Shown: positions 8,879 to 19,990, counted from the stretch's first letter. The stretch is 64,000 nucleotides of DNA from Amborella trichopoda (GCF_000471905.2 NW_006497023.1:1349380-1413379), one strand, 5' to 3'. Notes: generated by a model from the sequence alone, not told the origin. Numbers and translations are program-made.

Positions 8879-10039
8879 TGTTTCAACGTAATTTTTTAGC
8901 ACCTTGGTCCCTGATGCAGAATATAGAGGAATCAGGTCAATAAAGCCTAGCAAAAATAGTGGAAATTTTGACAATCCTATAATTGCCCTAGAACTGATTA
9001 AGCTCTTCATCAGCACTCTAAAAGGCCACTTTCCAAGTTTCATGACGATCAGACATGTCTAAGGTAGTGAACACAGAAAAACAATTTCAGAAAAATTGGC
9101 CTTTTGCACCTTGAAATAGACCCCATAACTAGAACTCTATTTTTGGTGCATCAAACAGCTATGGGACCATCGCCATTAGATCCCAAACGGTCGAAAACCC
9201 TTATGAGTCAAGTTTCGGCTTAACGGGTACTCCCGGACAAAGTTATGAGTAAAATACCAAAAAGGGGTAGGCCGCACACTATTCCCATGTGGCCACCTTG
9301 CACCAAAACACGATTAAAGGTGGCTGTGTTTATAGTCACGGGCAATGACTTTCGGGGCCCATATCTCACTCGTTTAGAGTCGAGTCGCGCTGAAATTTTG
9401 TGAGTGTGTTCGTCTCGTCGAGACGAGCATTTTGATATGTGGTACGTCCCGTGGCAATGCCCGAGTAAGTAGAAAAACTAGAGAGAAGTTGTTGATCCGT
9501 GAAGGAAGCTGCAGAAAATTTAGCAGCAGCACGCCCCACTTTGATGGCCAAATCACGACGCTCGTATACTCTATCGATTCAAAACCAATTGCATTATGTA
9601 CGTAAGGTCCAAGGCTATCTTTGGTCAGAACCCTGCATACGATGAACAGTTGGATTTCACACACAAAGGTGTCGAAGTTGCTGTAAATTCTGCCCTTGGA
9701 TTTCAAGATTCTGACCAAAAGATTAAGACGACGAAATCTTAATCCAGACGAACTGGAGTTGTGTTTGTTGCAATGTGATCGTGACGGCATACTCATTGTG
9801 ATTTAGTGAAGAAAATGAAGAAAAACATCAAGGAATGAGCACACTATCGATTTGAATTTTTCAATATTCATCCAAAATTCAAGTCTCATGATCATGCTTA
9901 AAAACATGATTCATGGCTTGAAGTTGGTATCAAATCGATCTCCATGTCGAGCTCTACAAGAAAACAATTATCTTTCAATCAAATGGGCATCAGAATAACC
10001 CTGGATCAGTCATGAAAGATCACTCAAGTTCTTGAGCAG
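8879..10039 (+). repeat. Element M 5' LTR, truncated
   Basis: Starts TGTTT and aligns with 14696-15600 (+) and 53022-51860 (-), including the shared segments CACCTTGGTCCCTGATG, CATGTCTAAGG and ACTTTCGGGGCC. It extends further than the 3' LTR copy, which lacks about 250 bp matching 9790-10030. At 10039 it switches directly to the AGO-bearing Y block, whereas the minus-strand copy continues as LTR, so about 2 kb of LTR (including its TATA region) is missing here. Confidence 0.8.
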
Positions 10040-11460
10040 AAGAAGAAGCAAACCAACCAAAGAAATGCTCTCCTCATGTAAGAAGAAGCAAAACCACTTG
10101 GAGAAGTTAGCTTCAGCTCATCTGACAAATGCCACCAAAGTGGATGGTTATAGGCTAAAAGAAAAGCCAACCATTTCCGAGTCAACTTCAATTCATCTGA
10201 CATGCATATCAAACATACAAGGAAGACTTCTCTGGCAAGGAACTGACCTATGATGGAGAGGACACCCTGTTCACAGTGGATGCCCTTCCACAGAACAACA
10301 TGGACTTCACTGTTGTGCTAGAGGACTTGGCTTCTAACTGGCATCATAAGCCATGCTTTACCACCCGTCACCACCCTTAGACTACCCAAATCAGCACCGT
10401 GCGTAAACATCCCCGCACATGACTCATTGTCGTGCACAACAGTTCCCACTTACGACTCATCACCACACGCGAGCAATGTCGTGCGCCTCATGACGCTGAC
10501 CATGCACTGATAAGTGTCGTCTTAGGGCAGTGCCAGCTATGTCTTCCAAAGGCTAGTGTCAGCAGTGCTATTAACTCCCAGTGTCGGCTGAGGACTAAGT
10601 CTCGATTGTGCTTGTAACCCCCTAGCACCGACTGCCTTTTGAGGGTCAGCACCGACTGTGTCAGTGTCGGCTTTGTCCAGTGCCAGCTGCCTGTCTTAAG
10701 TCAGTGCCGGCTGTGTGCTTCACTGTGGCTGTTCACCTCCCGATGACTCCTCGTTTTTTGTGTCCCCTCGATTCTTGAGACTCCTCATTTTCAGGACCTA
10801 AGATGCTTTGCCTCCCAGTGGATTGTACAATTTTTTAGATGAACCGTTTGCCTTCCCTGCAACCTTCCAGCTTCACCCTTCAGTTTCCCGTTGGAACGCC
10901 CCTCTCGCTGTCGGAAACCTCTCCAAATGCCACCAAGTTATCGGGAAACCATTTACATCCTTCAGAAAACTCCCAAAACTGGCAGAAATGCTTGGGCAGC
11001 CCACTGTTACAACTCCCGTCTTCTTTTCCTTCGTCAGAGCCTTAAAAACCATAGTTGGAGTTTCCTTGAAAAGCCCCTTGTGCCGACTGTGAAGTTCCTG
11101 CAACTTCAACTAATCCTTCCCCCCTTCTCTAACGACGTCTCCTTGTTCAATCGAAACCTCCCCTGCTTTTCCGACAATCTCTTGATATCCTTGCCGAAAC
11201 CTTCTCTGTAAACCCTTGTCGGAATCCTTGGTTGCCTGCTAAAGCTCTCACTGGAGATTTCCTTCTCTCTGTTAAAAGTTTTTTTACTTAAGTATTTTTT
11301 TTAATTTCGGTGAAAAGTAGGGAAATGGGGTTGTGCCCCCTTTATATAGCCAACACTATTCTCAGATGCCCCTCGCAAACTGAGAATCCCAGCCGCATCC
11401 TAGAAGGCCACATGACAATGAGCCGAGTCGAGCTTTGACCTGAGGCCCGAGGTAAGTCTC
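10040..11460 (+). repeat. Y block, second copy (inverted relative to 1-1515)
   Basis: Plus-strand counterpart of the minus-strand block at the left edge: a partial 39-bp repeat unit, the AGO-like fragment (10166-10351), scattered CAGTGCCGACTG motifs (10490-10740), a pyrimidine-rich stretch with weak similarity to 53023-53780 (-), then TTTATATAG at 11341 and TCCTAGAAGGCC near 11400. It starts inside the minisatellite, so the upstream 180 bases present in copy 1 are missing. It may represent an LTR/promoter-containing unit captured by M. Confidence 0.65.
10166..10351 (+). pseudogene. ARGONAUTE (AGO4-like) N-domain fragment, copy 2
   Basis: Frame one from 10166 reads ANHFRVNFNSSDMHIKH; frame two from 10216 reads YKEDFSGKELTYDGEDTLFT, then VDALPQ, MDFTVVLEDLASN. 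Both blocks are Argonaute N-domain signatures, with the same missing interval and the same frame change as in copy 1, so the truncation predates duplication. Both coding frames are still free of stops across the conserved blocks, though the two copies differ at many positions. A degenerate duplicate of the first block (EVSFSSSD-like) lies just upstream (about 10100-10128). No PAZ or PIWI sequence follows. Confidence 0.72.
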
Positions 11461-11569
11461 ATTGTCGCCTGTAAAATCCCATTCCAACAGAAGCCAGGAC
11501 TGAGTTGAGCTCACGCCGAAGCCCAAACACTAACCCACACCTAGTGCCAGCTGTGGGCTCAAGGACTTC

Positions 11570-11775
11570 AGCGCCACCTGTGTTGTTGGTAACGTCAGTG
11601 CCGACTGTGTGCTCTGAGACTCAGCGCTGGCTGTGTGCTCTGAGACTCAGCGTCGTCCGTGTTGCTGGTGACTTCAGCGCCAGGTGTGTGCTCTGAGACT
11701 CAGCGTTGTCTGAGTTGTTAGAGACTCAGTGTCAGTTGTGTGCTCAGAGACTTAGTGTCAGCTGTTTTCAAGAGA
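11570..11775 (+). repeat. 26-bp tandem repeat
   Basis: About six or seven units starting GACTCAGCG or GACTTCAGCG (for example 11617) recur every 25-27 bases, with CTGTGTGCTCTGA as the other half. The units resemble the GCCGACTGTGT motifs scattered in the Y block and in M-type LTRs. Confidence 0.75.
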
Positions 11776-12285
11776 TAGCACGAGTAGTTCTCAACGCCGA
11801 TTGTATTTTTAACAACCCCAGTGCCGGCCGAGTGCTCAAGAAATAATTGTTGCTGCACTTGGCGCCGACTGTATTTCAAATAGTATATTGTCCCAGACTT
11901 CAGGCCCAAGCCGTGTGTGTCCTATTATTATTTTCCCTAGTGAAGTTGCACCTTGACTCTAACTTATTATCCCCAGTAAAGTGGAACCTAGGTCGATTAA
12001 ACTCAAATCATGACTCCTCATCCCTAGTAGGAGAGTCATACTCGTACTGCATCTTATTATCCCTAGTGGAGTTAGGCTCATTTTTATTGCCCCAACCCCT
12101 AGAGGTCTGCCTCACACCTATTTATTCTTTCCTCAGGGATATAAAAGACCCACATTTGTCCCCTTGTCCTCAATGAAGTCGGCTTTCCTACCTGAGCCCC
12201 TTGCTGGTCTTACTTATTTTGTCTCAAGGAGTTAGATTACTGTCCACAAACCTATTCCCCATGGAGTCTCACCTACATGGTGGCT
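11776..12285 (+). repeat. Degenerate repeats, M internal region
   Basis: Continues the GCCGACTG motifs to about 11875, then holds three or more diverged units around TTATTATCCCTAGTGGAGTT (near 11925, 11965 and 12053). No coding potential was recognised. Confidence 0.45.
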
Positions 12286-12960
12286 CAAGCCTTGATCCGC
12301 ACTGCAAGACCTAAATTGCACAACTTTGATCCGCGCTGTATGACCTAAATTGTACAGCTTTGGTCCGTGCTGCATGACCTTAAACTGCATAGCTTCGGTC
12401 TGTATTGCATGACCTGAAACTACACAGCCTTAGTCAGCGCTGCATGACCTTAAAACTGCACAGCTTCGGTCCACGCTGCATGACCTTAAACTGCACAGCT
12501 TTCGTCTGTGTTGCATGACCTTAAACTGTACAACCTTGGTCTGCACTGCATGATCTTAAATGCATAGCTTTGGTCCGTGCTGCATGACAACTGCACAGCC
12601 TTGGTCTAGTTGCACGACCCTAAAACTACATGGTCCAAACTATACGACCATAAACTGTAGCGGAGGTCTCGCTGCAAGACCCTAAACTACACAGTCCAAG
12701 CTATATGACTTTAAACCATAGTATACATCCTCACGGCATGATTTTAAAAGGCTTCACACTACGGTCCAAACTATATGACCTTAAACTGTAGCGGAGGTCT
12801 AGTTGCACGACCTTAAACTGCATGATCCTAGTTGTATGACTTTAAAATTGCTTAACCACGGTCTAGTTGTATGACCTCAAATTATATTACACGTCCTAAC
12901 CACATGACGATAAACTGCTTTGCACAGGTCCTGGAGGTATGACCATAAACTCGCCCTCAC
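12286..12960 (+). repeat. 35-36-bp minisatellite around GCATGACCTTAAACTGCA
   Basis: About eight well-kept units (12305-12600: GGTCCGTGCTGCATGACC, TTAAACTGCACAGCTT) are followed by increasingly irregular ones to 12960, with isolated ones at 13285-13350. The core resembles the 41-bp repeats of N0 (31290-31600) and P (45030-45200). Confidence 0.85.
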
Positions 12961-14346
12961 ATATGCGCACACACCTGTTATGTGCATTTTCAACCATGTC
13001 TTCCCTAACTGACCCGTTTGTGTGTGCGCACCACCTTTAATACCTCCCCAATGTGTCCATTCATTTCATCATCCTTCATCATCCCCCAGTGAGTTTCACC
13101 TGCGCTCACAAAATGGTGAACCATCTCGCCACCTATCCTCGTCATAAGCTAGTGGGTCACTATTTTTCACGTAGCTTTCATACATCATACATCTGTCATA
13201 CGTAGCCTCGTGCCATCTCCCCAAAAGTGAGCTAAAACCACTACCATACTCACTTCATGGCCCCTATAGAATGTTATCCATTTTCATTATGGTCCAGTTG
13301 TATGACCTTAAACTGTAGTACACTTTCTGGCCGCATGATGATAAAAGGCTTTGCATAGGTCTCGGAGGCATGACCTTAAACATGCCTCTACAAAAAATAA
13401 CAAGCATGGTGTATACCTTAGTAAAAGAATGCCATGAGTAAAATTGACAGACATGCATGGTCACAAAACCATGAGTAAAATAGTTTCATGAATAAAAATC
13501 GGGCATGGTGAAAACCTGAAAGGGCATCGTGAGTAAAAATGAACAATAAGGGTGGACATGGCCAAAAGGTCATGGGTAAAAGAGATCCAAATAAAGGAAG
13601 TTGGTGAAAACCTTCTTTACGGCGCCGCTTCTTCAAGTGAAAATCCGTAAAGGATGCTTGGACCAATAAACAGGTTGATGCAGCACTTGCCTCAACAGGC
13701 GGCTTCGACCCACACTCAAAAAGAAAATCCCTAGTGTCACAACACCAGGGCTCTAAAAATTCGAGCTTCAAGGAAAAGATTTCAACAGCCTGAGTCTATT
13801 CCAAAAAGGACTTGAAAGACAAAATACTCACCAAGACAGCAGAACAAGTCTCATGAGGAAGAACACTATTCCCACTAGGTCACAAACACACTTCAAAAAT
13901 ACTAAAGACCACTACGAAGGCAAGAAACTGACAAAGCCAAGGTGAACCTGCCAAAGACTTCAGTTCGCCTCGTCAAAATTCCCTCTAGCCAATAAGCCCA
14001 GCTTTTGGTACCAGCTAAAAAAATTCCCCCAACTGGACCAGCAGGCGGGCCCCACAAAGGTATCCTGACTGTCAAAAGCAAACCTGGTGTAGCAACAAAC
14101 AGCACTAACTAAAGGCTCTTCAGCAAACCAACAAGGAAATCATTCTGACAAACCAAAAGACGCCCCAAGAAGGCTAAGTCAGCCATGACTTTGGACCTGC
14201 TAGCAGTGGTAGGGGTCATACCCAAAGCTGGTCACCTCGATAAATTGAGGTACCCTACCCGCCAAAGAACAACTGGTGCCCGACACAGACAGCCGCTTAC
14301 CAAAGGCTCTTTTGCTGTCTATCCAAGAAAAAGAGACCCAGACTAA
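12961..14346 (+). other. M internal region, no intact gene recognised
   Basis: 12961-13270 shows nothing recognisable. 13278-13350 holds stray units of the upstream minisatellite. 13500-13620 contains the motif GGTGAAAACCTGAAAGGGCA that also follows the pol stop in P (44158-44240) and N0 (27357-27470), so this part derives from the post-pol region of a related element. 13620-14346 has no recognised domain; the short minus-strand open frames there are not conserved elsewhere in the window. Confidence 0.4.
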
Positions 14347-14612
14347 ATGGGAACAATGCCCTTCGACATGGCACTCAATTGCCAGATGGGCCTAATTCTG
14401 ATTGGCGAGGTCCGTACAAAATCCTCAGCTTCAGAATCGCAAGCAGTCTACATGAGGGTGAGGACTTCAATAAGATCCCTCCAAAAAATACAAATCTCTT
14501 TTCCCCTAAAAGTCTCTACGGATGGACCCACGAACAATGCACCGCTACGTCTGAGCATCTTAGTTACACCATTGTGTTAATCTCCTCGACGTTCACGTGG
14601 TCCTGTGGCTAG
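14347..14612 (+). pseudogene. Possible remnant of a gypsy pol C-terminus
   Basis: A 77-codon frame contains GPNSDWRGPYKIL, which resembles the P-x-W-x-G-P-(Y/F) motif near the end of gypsy integrases (P: PNWEGSF; N0: PNWEGPF). Nothing else in it is recognisable. It lies 80 bases upstream of the M 3' LTR. Weak evidence; it may be chance. Confidence 0.25.
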
Positions 14613-15732
14613 GAAGAAAAAAGTAATAAAGCTGAAGGAAATATTTTGAGTGTTCTTCTTGCTTCTCTCAAAGCACAACACTTGGTGAGGAAAGCTGTTT
14701 GAATGTATTTTTCATCACCTTGGTCCCTGATGTAGAATATAGAGGAAGCAGGTTAATAAAGCTTGACAAACATAGTGGACGTTTCAACTGTCTCAGAATT
14801 GCCCCAAAACTTATCAAGATCTTCATCAGCATTTCAAAATGCCACTTGCCAAGTTTCATCACAATCAGACATGTCTAAGGCAATGAACAGAAAGAAACAA
14901 TTTCAGATAAATTGGCTCTAACACCTTGAAATGGACCCCATAACTAGAACTATATTTTTGGTGCATCAAATAGCTCTGAGACTATTGTCATTGGATCCGT
15001 CACAGTTGAAAACCTTTACGGGTCAAGTTTCTGCTTAATCAAGTACTCTAGGACAAAGTTATGGGTAAATTACTGAAAAAAGGTAGGTCGCTCACTATTC
15101 CCGTGTGGCCACCTTGCTCCGAAACACCATTAAAGGTGGCTGTTTTTACAGCTACGGGCAGTGACTTTCGGGGCCAATATCTCATTCGTTCGGAGTCGAT
15201 TCCTGCTCAAATTTTGTGAGCGTGTTCGTCTCGTCAAGACAAGCGTTTCGATTTGTGGTTCGCCCCGTGACGATGCCCAAGTAGGGAGAAAAACTAGAGG
15301 GAAGTTGCTGATCCATAAAAGAAGTTGCAGAAAATTCAGCAGCAGCATGCCCCACTCCAGCGGCCAAATCATGACGCTCGTGTACTCGATCGACTTGAAA
15401 TCAATTGCCTTATGTGCGTAATGTCTGAGGCTATCATTGGTCCGAATCCTGCGTACTATGAACGGTTGGATTTGACATTGGATTTCAAGATTTCGTAATG
15501 TCTGAGGCTATCATGACGATGAAATCTTCATCCAGATACGAAATCGAGCTGCGTTTGTTGCATCATGATCATGACGACATGCTCCGTGTGTTCTGAAATT
15601 TCACACATTGTTAGGAAGGGGAAAAACAGTCCTTCTGAACTTATTTTAAAAATTTCTTTTAATTCAATTAAATTGTAATTATCTTCAATTCTATGTAGTT
15701 TTTGGTTGTCCACCGATGTTTGGGCCCAATTC

Positions 15733-15740
15733 TATATAAA
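15733..15740 (+). promoter_or_regulatory. LTR TATA box (TATATAAA)
   Basis: TATATAAA lies after TGGGCCCAATTC about 1.04 kb into the M LTR. The same box and context occur inverted in the Q LTR (51706-51713), which supports a conserved LTR promoter directing transcription to the right. Confidence 0.6.
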
Positions 15741-15829
15741 CATGCAATGCCAAATTATAAAGGACTCTCGGTTCATTTTCTTCAATCAACCAATAAAGTT
15801 ACAATTTTTGCTTAAGCTCGTGGGTGCGT

Positions 15830-16030
15830 CTTGGAGAAAGAGAGAGGAGAGAGAAGAAAAGGGTCGGTACCCTTCAGTAAGGTAACTTTCTCTCTTCTCC
15901 CCTCTTTCTCTCTCTTCCCCTCTTTCTCTCTCTTTTTTCTCTGTCTCATCCTCTTTTCTCATCTTTGTCTCTTTTCTTCTCATCTTTCTCTCTCTTCTTC
16001 CTATCTCTTGCTCTCCCTCCTCTTTACTTA
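15830..16030 (+). repeat. CT/GA-rich microsatellite in the LTR
   Basis: A GA-rich stretch, a short GGGTCGGTACCC-centred inverted repeat, then CTCTTTCTCTC-type runs. The inverted copy at 51216-51600 is longer. Confidence 0.8.
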
Positions 16031-16225
16031 AATACAGCCAGTGATGCCTGGGGCGAACTGTGTCCTCTCTTTCGTCCTTTCTTAAACACAGCCAGTGATG
16101 CTTAGTGTTGACTGTGTCCTTCTCTTTCTACTTTTGTTAAACACAACCGACAATGGCTGACGCTGACTGTGTCCTCCTCTCTCCTCTTGTCTTAAACATA
16201 GTCGGCAAAGCTTGAAGCCGACTAT
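16031..16225 (+). repeat. Hairpin-unit tandem array, left part
   Basis: Units of about 58 bp: TTAAACACAGCCAGTGATG followed by TTGACTGTGTCC and a CT-rich spacer. Within a unit, ACAGTCGGTG-type and CACCGACTGT-type arms can pair. The array resumes at 42007 after the N0 insertion. Confidence 0.8.
16221..16225. other. Target-site duplication of N0, left copy (ACTAT)
   Basis: ACTAT precedes the TGTAG terminus of N0; the right copy at 42007-42011 reads ACTTT (one mismatch). The uninterrupted unit at 42116 reads CCGACTATGTCC, confirming the original target. Confidence 0.8.
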
Positions 16226-17627
16226 TGTAGACACCCCATTTTGAAACCGGCAAATTATACAGTTTCTGATTACGACTACATTATCCTAGTAAACCCAAAA
16301 TGCATACTTCACATAATCTATCTAGTAACACGGAACCAGTTTGCCTACCCGGAACCTTGCAGAACCCTGTTTTGACCAAGATTTTTTTAAATGCCTTGTT
16401 TTACCAAAAAAATCATTAAAAATAGTAAATAGTTTTGATCCAAATTTTTTTTGAGAGCTTCATAAGAGGCTAAGAAAAACACCAAAAGTGAAAAAAGGAA
16501 TTTTGGACAAGTTTTGAGTCAAGCGACACTAGCCGTGTCGCCCAGCATGGTTGGGTAACACTGGCAGTGTCGCCCAAGTAATTCCAATAAATGTCCTGTT
16601 TTACAAAAAATCACTAAAAATTGTAAAAAAAGTATGTTTTGACTCAAATGTTTCTGGTAGCTTTACAAGAGGATGTGGAATGCACTCAAAGTAAAAAAAA
16701 TGAACTTTGACCAAGTTTGGCTGGGTGACACTCCCTGTGTCGCCCAGCCTAAATTCGGTGACATGCCCAGTGTCGCGTAGATTTGGGCGATACTACTAGT
16801 GTCGCCCAGGGCAAAATAGTGTCGCCCAGCCTAAATTCGGTGACATGCCCAGTGTCGCCTAGATTTGGGCGATACTACTAGTGTCGCCTAGACCATTTTG
16901 TCCTGAATTAGAATTTTCGGCTTTTTGGATGATTTTTTACCTTTTCTTGGGCGACACTAGGTGTGTCGCCCAAATCCGTGACCCTCAAAAAGTGGATCTT
17001 TGACCGAGGGATTTGTTTGTTGTGAGAAGATATTCTCCCCAACAATTTTTGCCCCCTTTTTAACATCTTTTTGTGACTATTTAGAGGGCGGCGGCGGAGG
17101 GAAAAATCGAGGAGGACTGGGGAGAGAGAGAAACCCTCGGAGATAGAGAGAGATAGAGATCTGAGAGAAAAAACTCAAAGAGAAATCCCTATCTAACCTA
17201 AACCTAAGAACCCTAGTTCTAAGCCATTTTCCAGGGCACTACCACCCTACTCAATCAATAGTTTTTTGCTGACATCCGAATAAGAGAGGCAAAAGATGAC
17301 CGGCTCTAATACGAGCAAGCCCCATAAGGCTTGAGAGTCTCGGGTCATCCAGCTTGGTTCACTATCATTTCTTTCTTTTTCTTATTATTTTATGATTTCA
17401 ATTGTTTTTTGAACTGTTTTGTTAATTTTATTTAAGATTGCATTTTGGACGCTCGGATCATGCTAGCCCTGTCACAGATCTGCTCGTTTCTGGGTAGATC
17501 TGGCCTTAGATCTGAATTCGATTTGTCCCACTTTCTTTCCCATTTTATTTATTACATTTTCATTTAGCTTAAGGTGTTAAAATCGATAGATATTCATCGG
17601 AAGATCTGTCTGATTTCATTATAAACA
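16226..17627 (+). repeat. N0 5' LTR
   Basis: Runs from TGTAGACACCCC to TATAAACA, 1402 bp, three bases before the PBS. It contains GGGCGACAC / GTGTCGCCC hairpins (16520-16580, 16726-16890, 16948-16975), an 82-bp tandem duplication, and a GAGAGA-rich stretch near 17100-17170. The 3' LTR is the same sequence in two pieces. Confidence 0.9.
16739..16888 (+). repeat. 82-bp tandem duplication of a hairpin segment
   Basis: GTCGCCCAGCCTAAATTCGG begins at 16739 and again at 16821, with the next 60 bases nearly identical. The N0 3' LTR (33020-33090) has a single diverged version, so the duplication arose in, or was lost from, one LTR after insertion. Confidence 0.85.
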
Positions 17628-17630
17628 TTT

Positions 17631-17648
17631 TGGCACCCACCGTGGGGC
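17631..17648 (+). other. N0 primer-binding site
   Basis: TGGCACCCACCGTGGGGC starts three bases after the LTR end and begins with TGG, complementary to the CCA end of a tRNA. N1 has TGGCGCCCACCGTGGGGC at the same place. I do not assign the tRNA. Confidence 0.85.
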
Positions 17649-19990
17649 GTTTCGATCTTGATCCAAGCGCCAAAGTACAGTTTTATTTCACTATTTTTCA
17701 CTGTGATCAGTCACAAAAAAATCACATGAATCTACAGGGATCAAGATCCATGGTATTGGTGCTCCAAAACCCTATCTGATCTGGGTGACACCAGCCATGT
17801 CACCGGCGGGACACCAACAGTGCTGCCCAGATCTAGGGCGACACTCCCCATGTCGCCCAAAATTTGAAAGTTTCATAATTTTCTGAAACTTTGCAAATAT
17901 CTTCTAGGGATTTTTTTATGACTGTTCACCAAATTTTAGAGAAAATAAAATTTTTAAAAATACCAAACAAATACTTTACTTGATATAGTCTACTTTTGTT
18001 TGTTTACTCTGCCTTAATTTATTTCATCAAAAATTTTTTTTTTTCCTGCTTCTTCCAAGTTTAAAATAATCTTATTTAATTAATTTTGAGACTAAAAAAA
18101 TATAAAAACATAAAACAAATATATTTGTTTGGGCGACACTAGCAGTGTCGCCCACCCTGTAAAGGCGACACCACCCTTGTCTCCCAACTGCAAAGGTCTC
18201 CGAAAATTTCTGGGACCTAACAAACCTGTTCCAGAGCCTTTGAGTTACTTGTTCACCAAATTTTGGCCCAAAATAAAATTTTTAAAAATATAAAAAAAAT
18301 TATTTTGCCTCAAATAGGTCTGCTCTGTTCTGGCTATCTGATTTTATTTTAGTTTGTTATTTTTCATCAAAGTCATGTTTTCCATGCTTTCACTATGCTT
18401 ATTTTAACTGTGATTCACCAAGGTTAAAAAATATTATATATATATATATATATATACATCGAGGGCTGCTTGCACCCTCCCTGAACCGTGTCCCGTTCGA
18501 GTCACCCTCAACTCGGACCACACTCGACTTAGCACGGACTGTGACTGGTCACATTGTTCTGACTTCACCTTCTTAAGGGTTTTTTACCCCTCCATTTATA
18601 CTATGCTTCGAGTGAGTTTCGCCTTGAAGCGTGCATCACTAGGCACAATCAGTGCCGAGCGCTCACTTATTTTCCCCTGAACCGTGTCCCGTTTGAGCCA
18701 ACCTCGACTTGGGCCGCGCTCGACGTAGCACGGACTGTGCCTGGTCTCATTTTTCTGAATTTACCTTCTTAGGGTTGCTTACCCCTTCATCTTTATTATG
18801 CTTCGAGTGAATTTCGCCTTGAAGCACGCCTCGCTAGGCACTATCAATGTCGAATGCTTCCTTATTTTTCTTTCTTGTTTTGTGTGCATTGTGTGCTTGG
18901 CTTTATTTTTGATTGTATGCTTCTTTACACACTCCAGCACACATCGAATCAGGATTGCCCGGCAAACCAGCAAACAAATATTTCGAAAACCCCCAAAATC
19001 AACGTTAACAACATGAGGGGAACCTAGCATTGAGAGCCGAGGTGGTTGGGAATCACGTAACTTTAACTGTGAGCACCCCTCTATAATTCTTTGCCTCAAA
19101 GCAACACTGCGTATAGTAGGACCTGGTGAACATCCTATAATAAAAGGCCAGGACCTATGTGGGGACCTATATCAACCTAGCTGCATTTCAATAGTTAGGA
19201 ACTCACTCTCAAGCCAAGCCTACCTATAATCAGACTAGGTCAAACATTTTCGTGTGCTTGCTTGCTTATTTCTGATTGGTTAATATTACATTCCAGTCCG
19301 GACCCACTTTTGGTCCGAGCTAGAGCTTCTAGGTCCATGCTCAAGCCTATACCCATCTTAGCCCAGGTTCGAACCAGGTTTGGCCATGGTACGAACCTGG
19401 GCCCTCTCTTGGTCCGAGCCGAAGGCTCTCTTTGATCCAGTCCAGGTTCATGCCAGGTCAGATAATTAAAACTCTCTAGGTCCAAGTCCAGGCTTGTACC
19501 TAGCCTAGCCCAGGTCCGAACCAGGTTCACACCTAGGTATGAACCTAGGCCCCCTCTTGGTCCGAGACGAAGGCTCGTTCCTAGTTCAATCTTGATCCAG
19601 TCTGGGTCCACATCCGGTTTGAGTTCCCTCTAGATCTATGCCCAAGCTTGCACCTAGCTCAGTCTAGGTCCGAACTAGGCTCACACGTAGGTCCGAACCT
19701 AGACCCACCCTTGGTCCGAGCCTAGACTCGTGTACCATCTAGTCTAGATCTTAGTATAGGTTCTAGCATAGGTCTAAGCATAGAGTTGCCTCTAGAGCTA
19801 GACTAGGCTTACCCTAGTTCTGGGTCCGAACCAGAATCCATTGAGTTTAGCAAGTCTAGGTTCCAATCTAATCTTAGCTTAGGTCTTAGTTAGGGTTTTG
19901 CCCCTAGAGTTAGGATAGGTGTACCTTAAATCATCGAGTTTAGATCTTACCTAAGTTTAGATTCTAGAACCCCGCCAAAGAGAATCACCA
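17649..19990 (+). repeat. N0 untranslated leader with repeats
   Basis: No coding potential. It contains further hairpins (17783-17862, 18131-18190), a (TA)11 tract (18435-18456), a 196-bp tandem duplication starting at 18480 and 18676, and about three units of a roughly 150-bp repeat (starting near 19333, 19480 and 19633) built on GGTCCGAACC and CCTTGGTCCGAGCC motifs. N1 has the same leader (34379-36594) with single or differently spaced units. Such a long leader before gag is unusual. Confidence 0.7.

Larger units (their letters stand above)
14696..16225 (+). repeat. Element M 3' LTR, first part
   Basis: Begins TGTTT after a purine-rich stretch (GGTGAGGAAAG, a plausible polypurine tract). 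It aligns with 8879-10039 and, inverted, with 53022-51100. It lacks about 250 bp corresponding to 9790-10030. It contains a TATA box (15733-15740), a CT-rich microsatellite, and the start of the hairpin array, and breaks at 16225 where N0 is inserted; it continues at 42007. Confidence 0.85.

Noticed and set aside
12286-12960. Possible CRISPR-like array
   Set aside because: Units are directly adjacent and diverge throughout; there are no unique spacers, and the context is a plant retrotransposon.
13902-14105. 67-codon minus-strand frame in M
   Set aside because: No recognisable domain, no second copy in the window to test conservation.
18435-18456. (TA)n tract as a promoter
   Set aside because: A simple dinucleotide repeat inside the leader, not conserved in N1; no evidence of initiation.
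19240-19611. 123-codon minus-strand frame in the N0 leader
   Set aside because: It is generated by the ~150-bp tandem repeats; the parallel N1 leader does not keep it.
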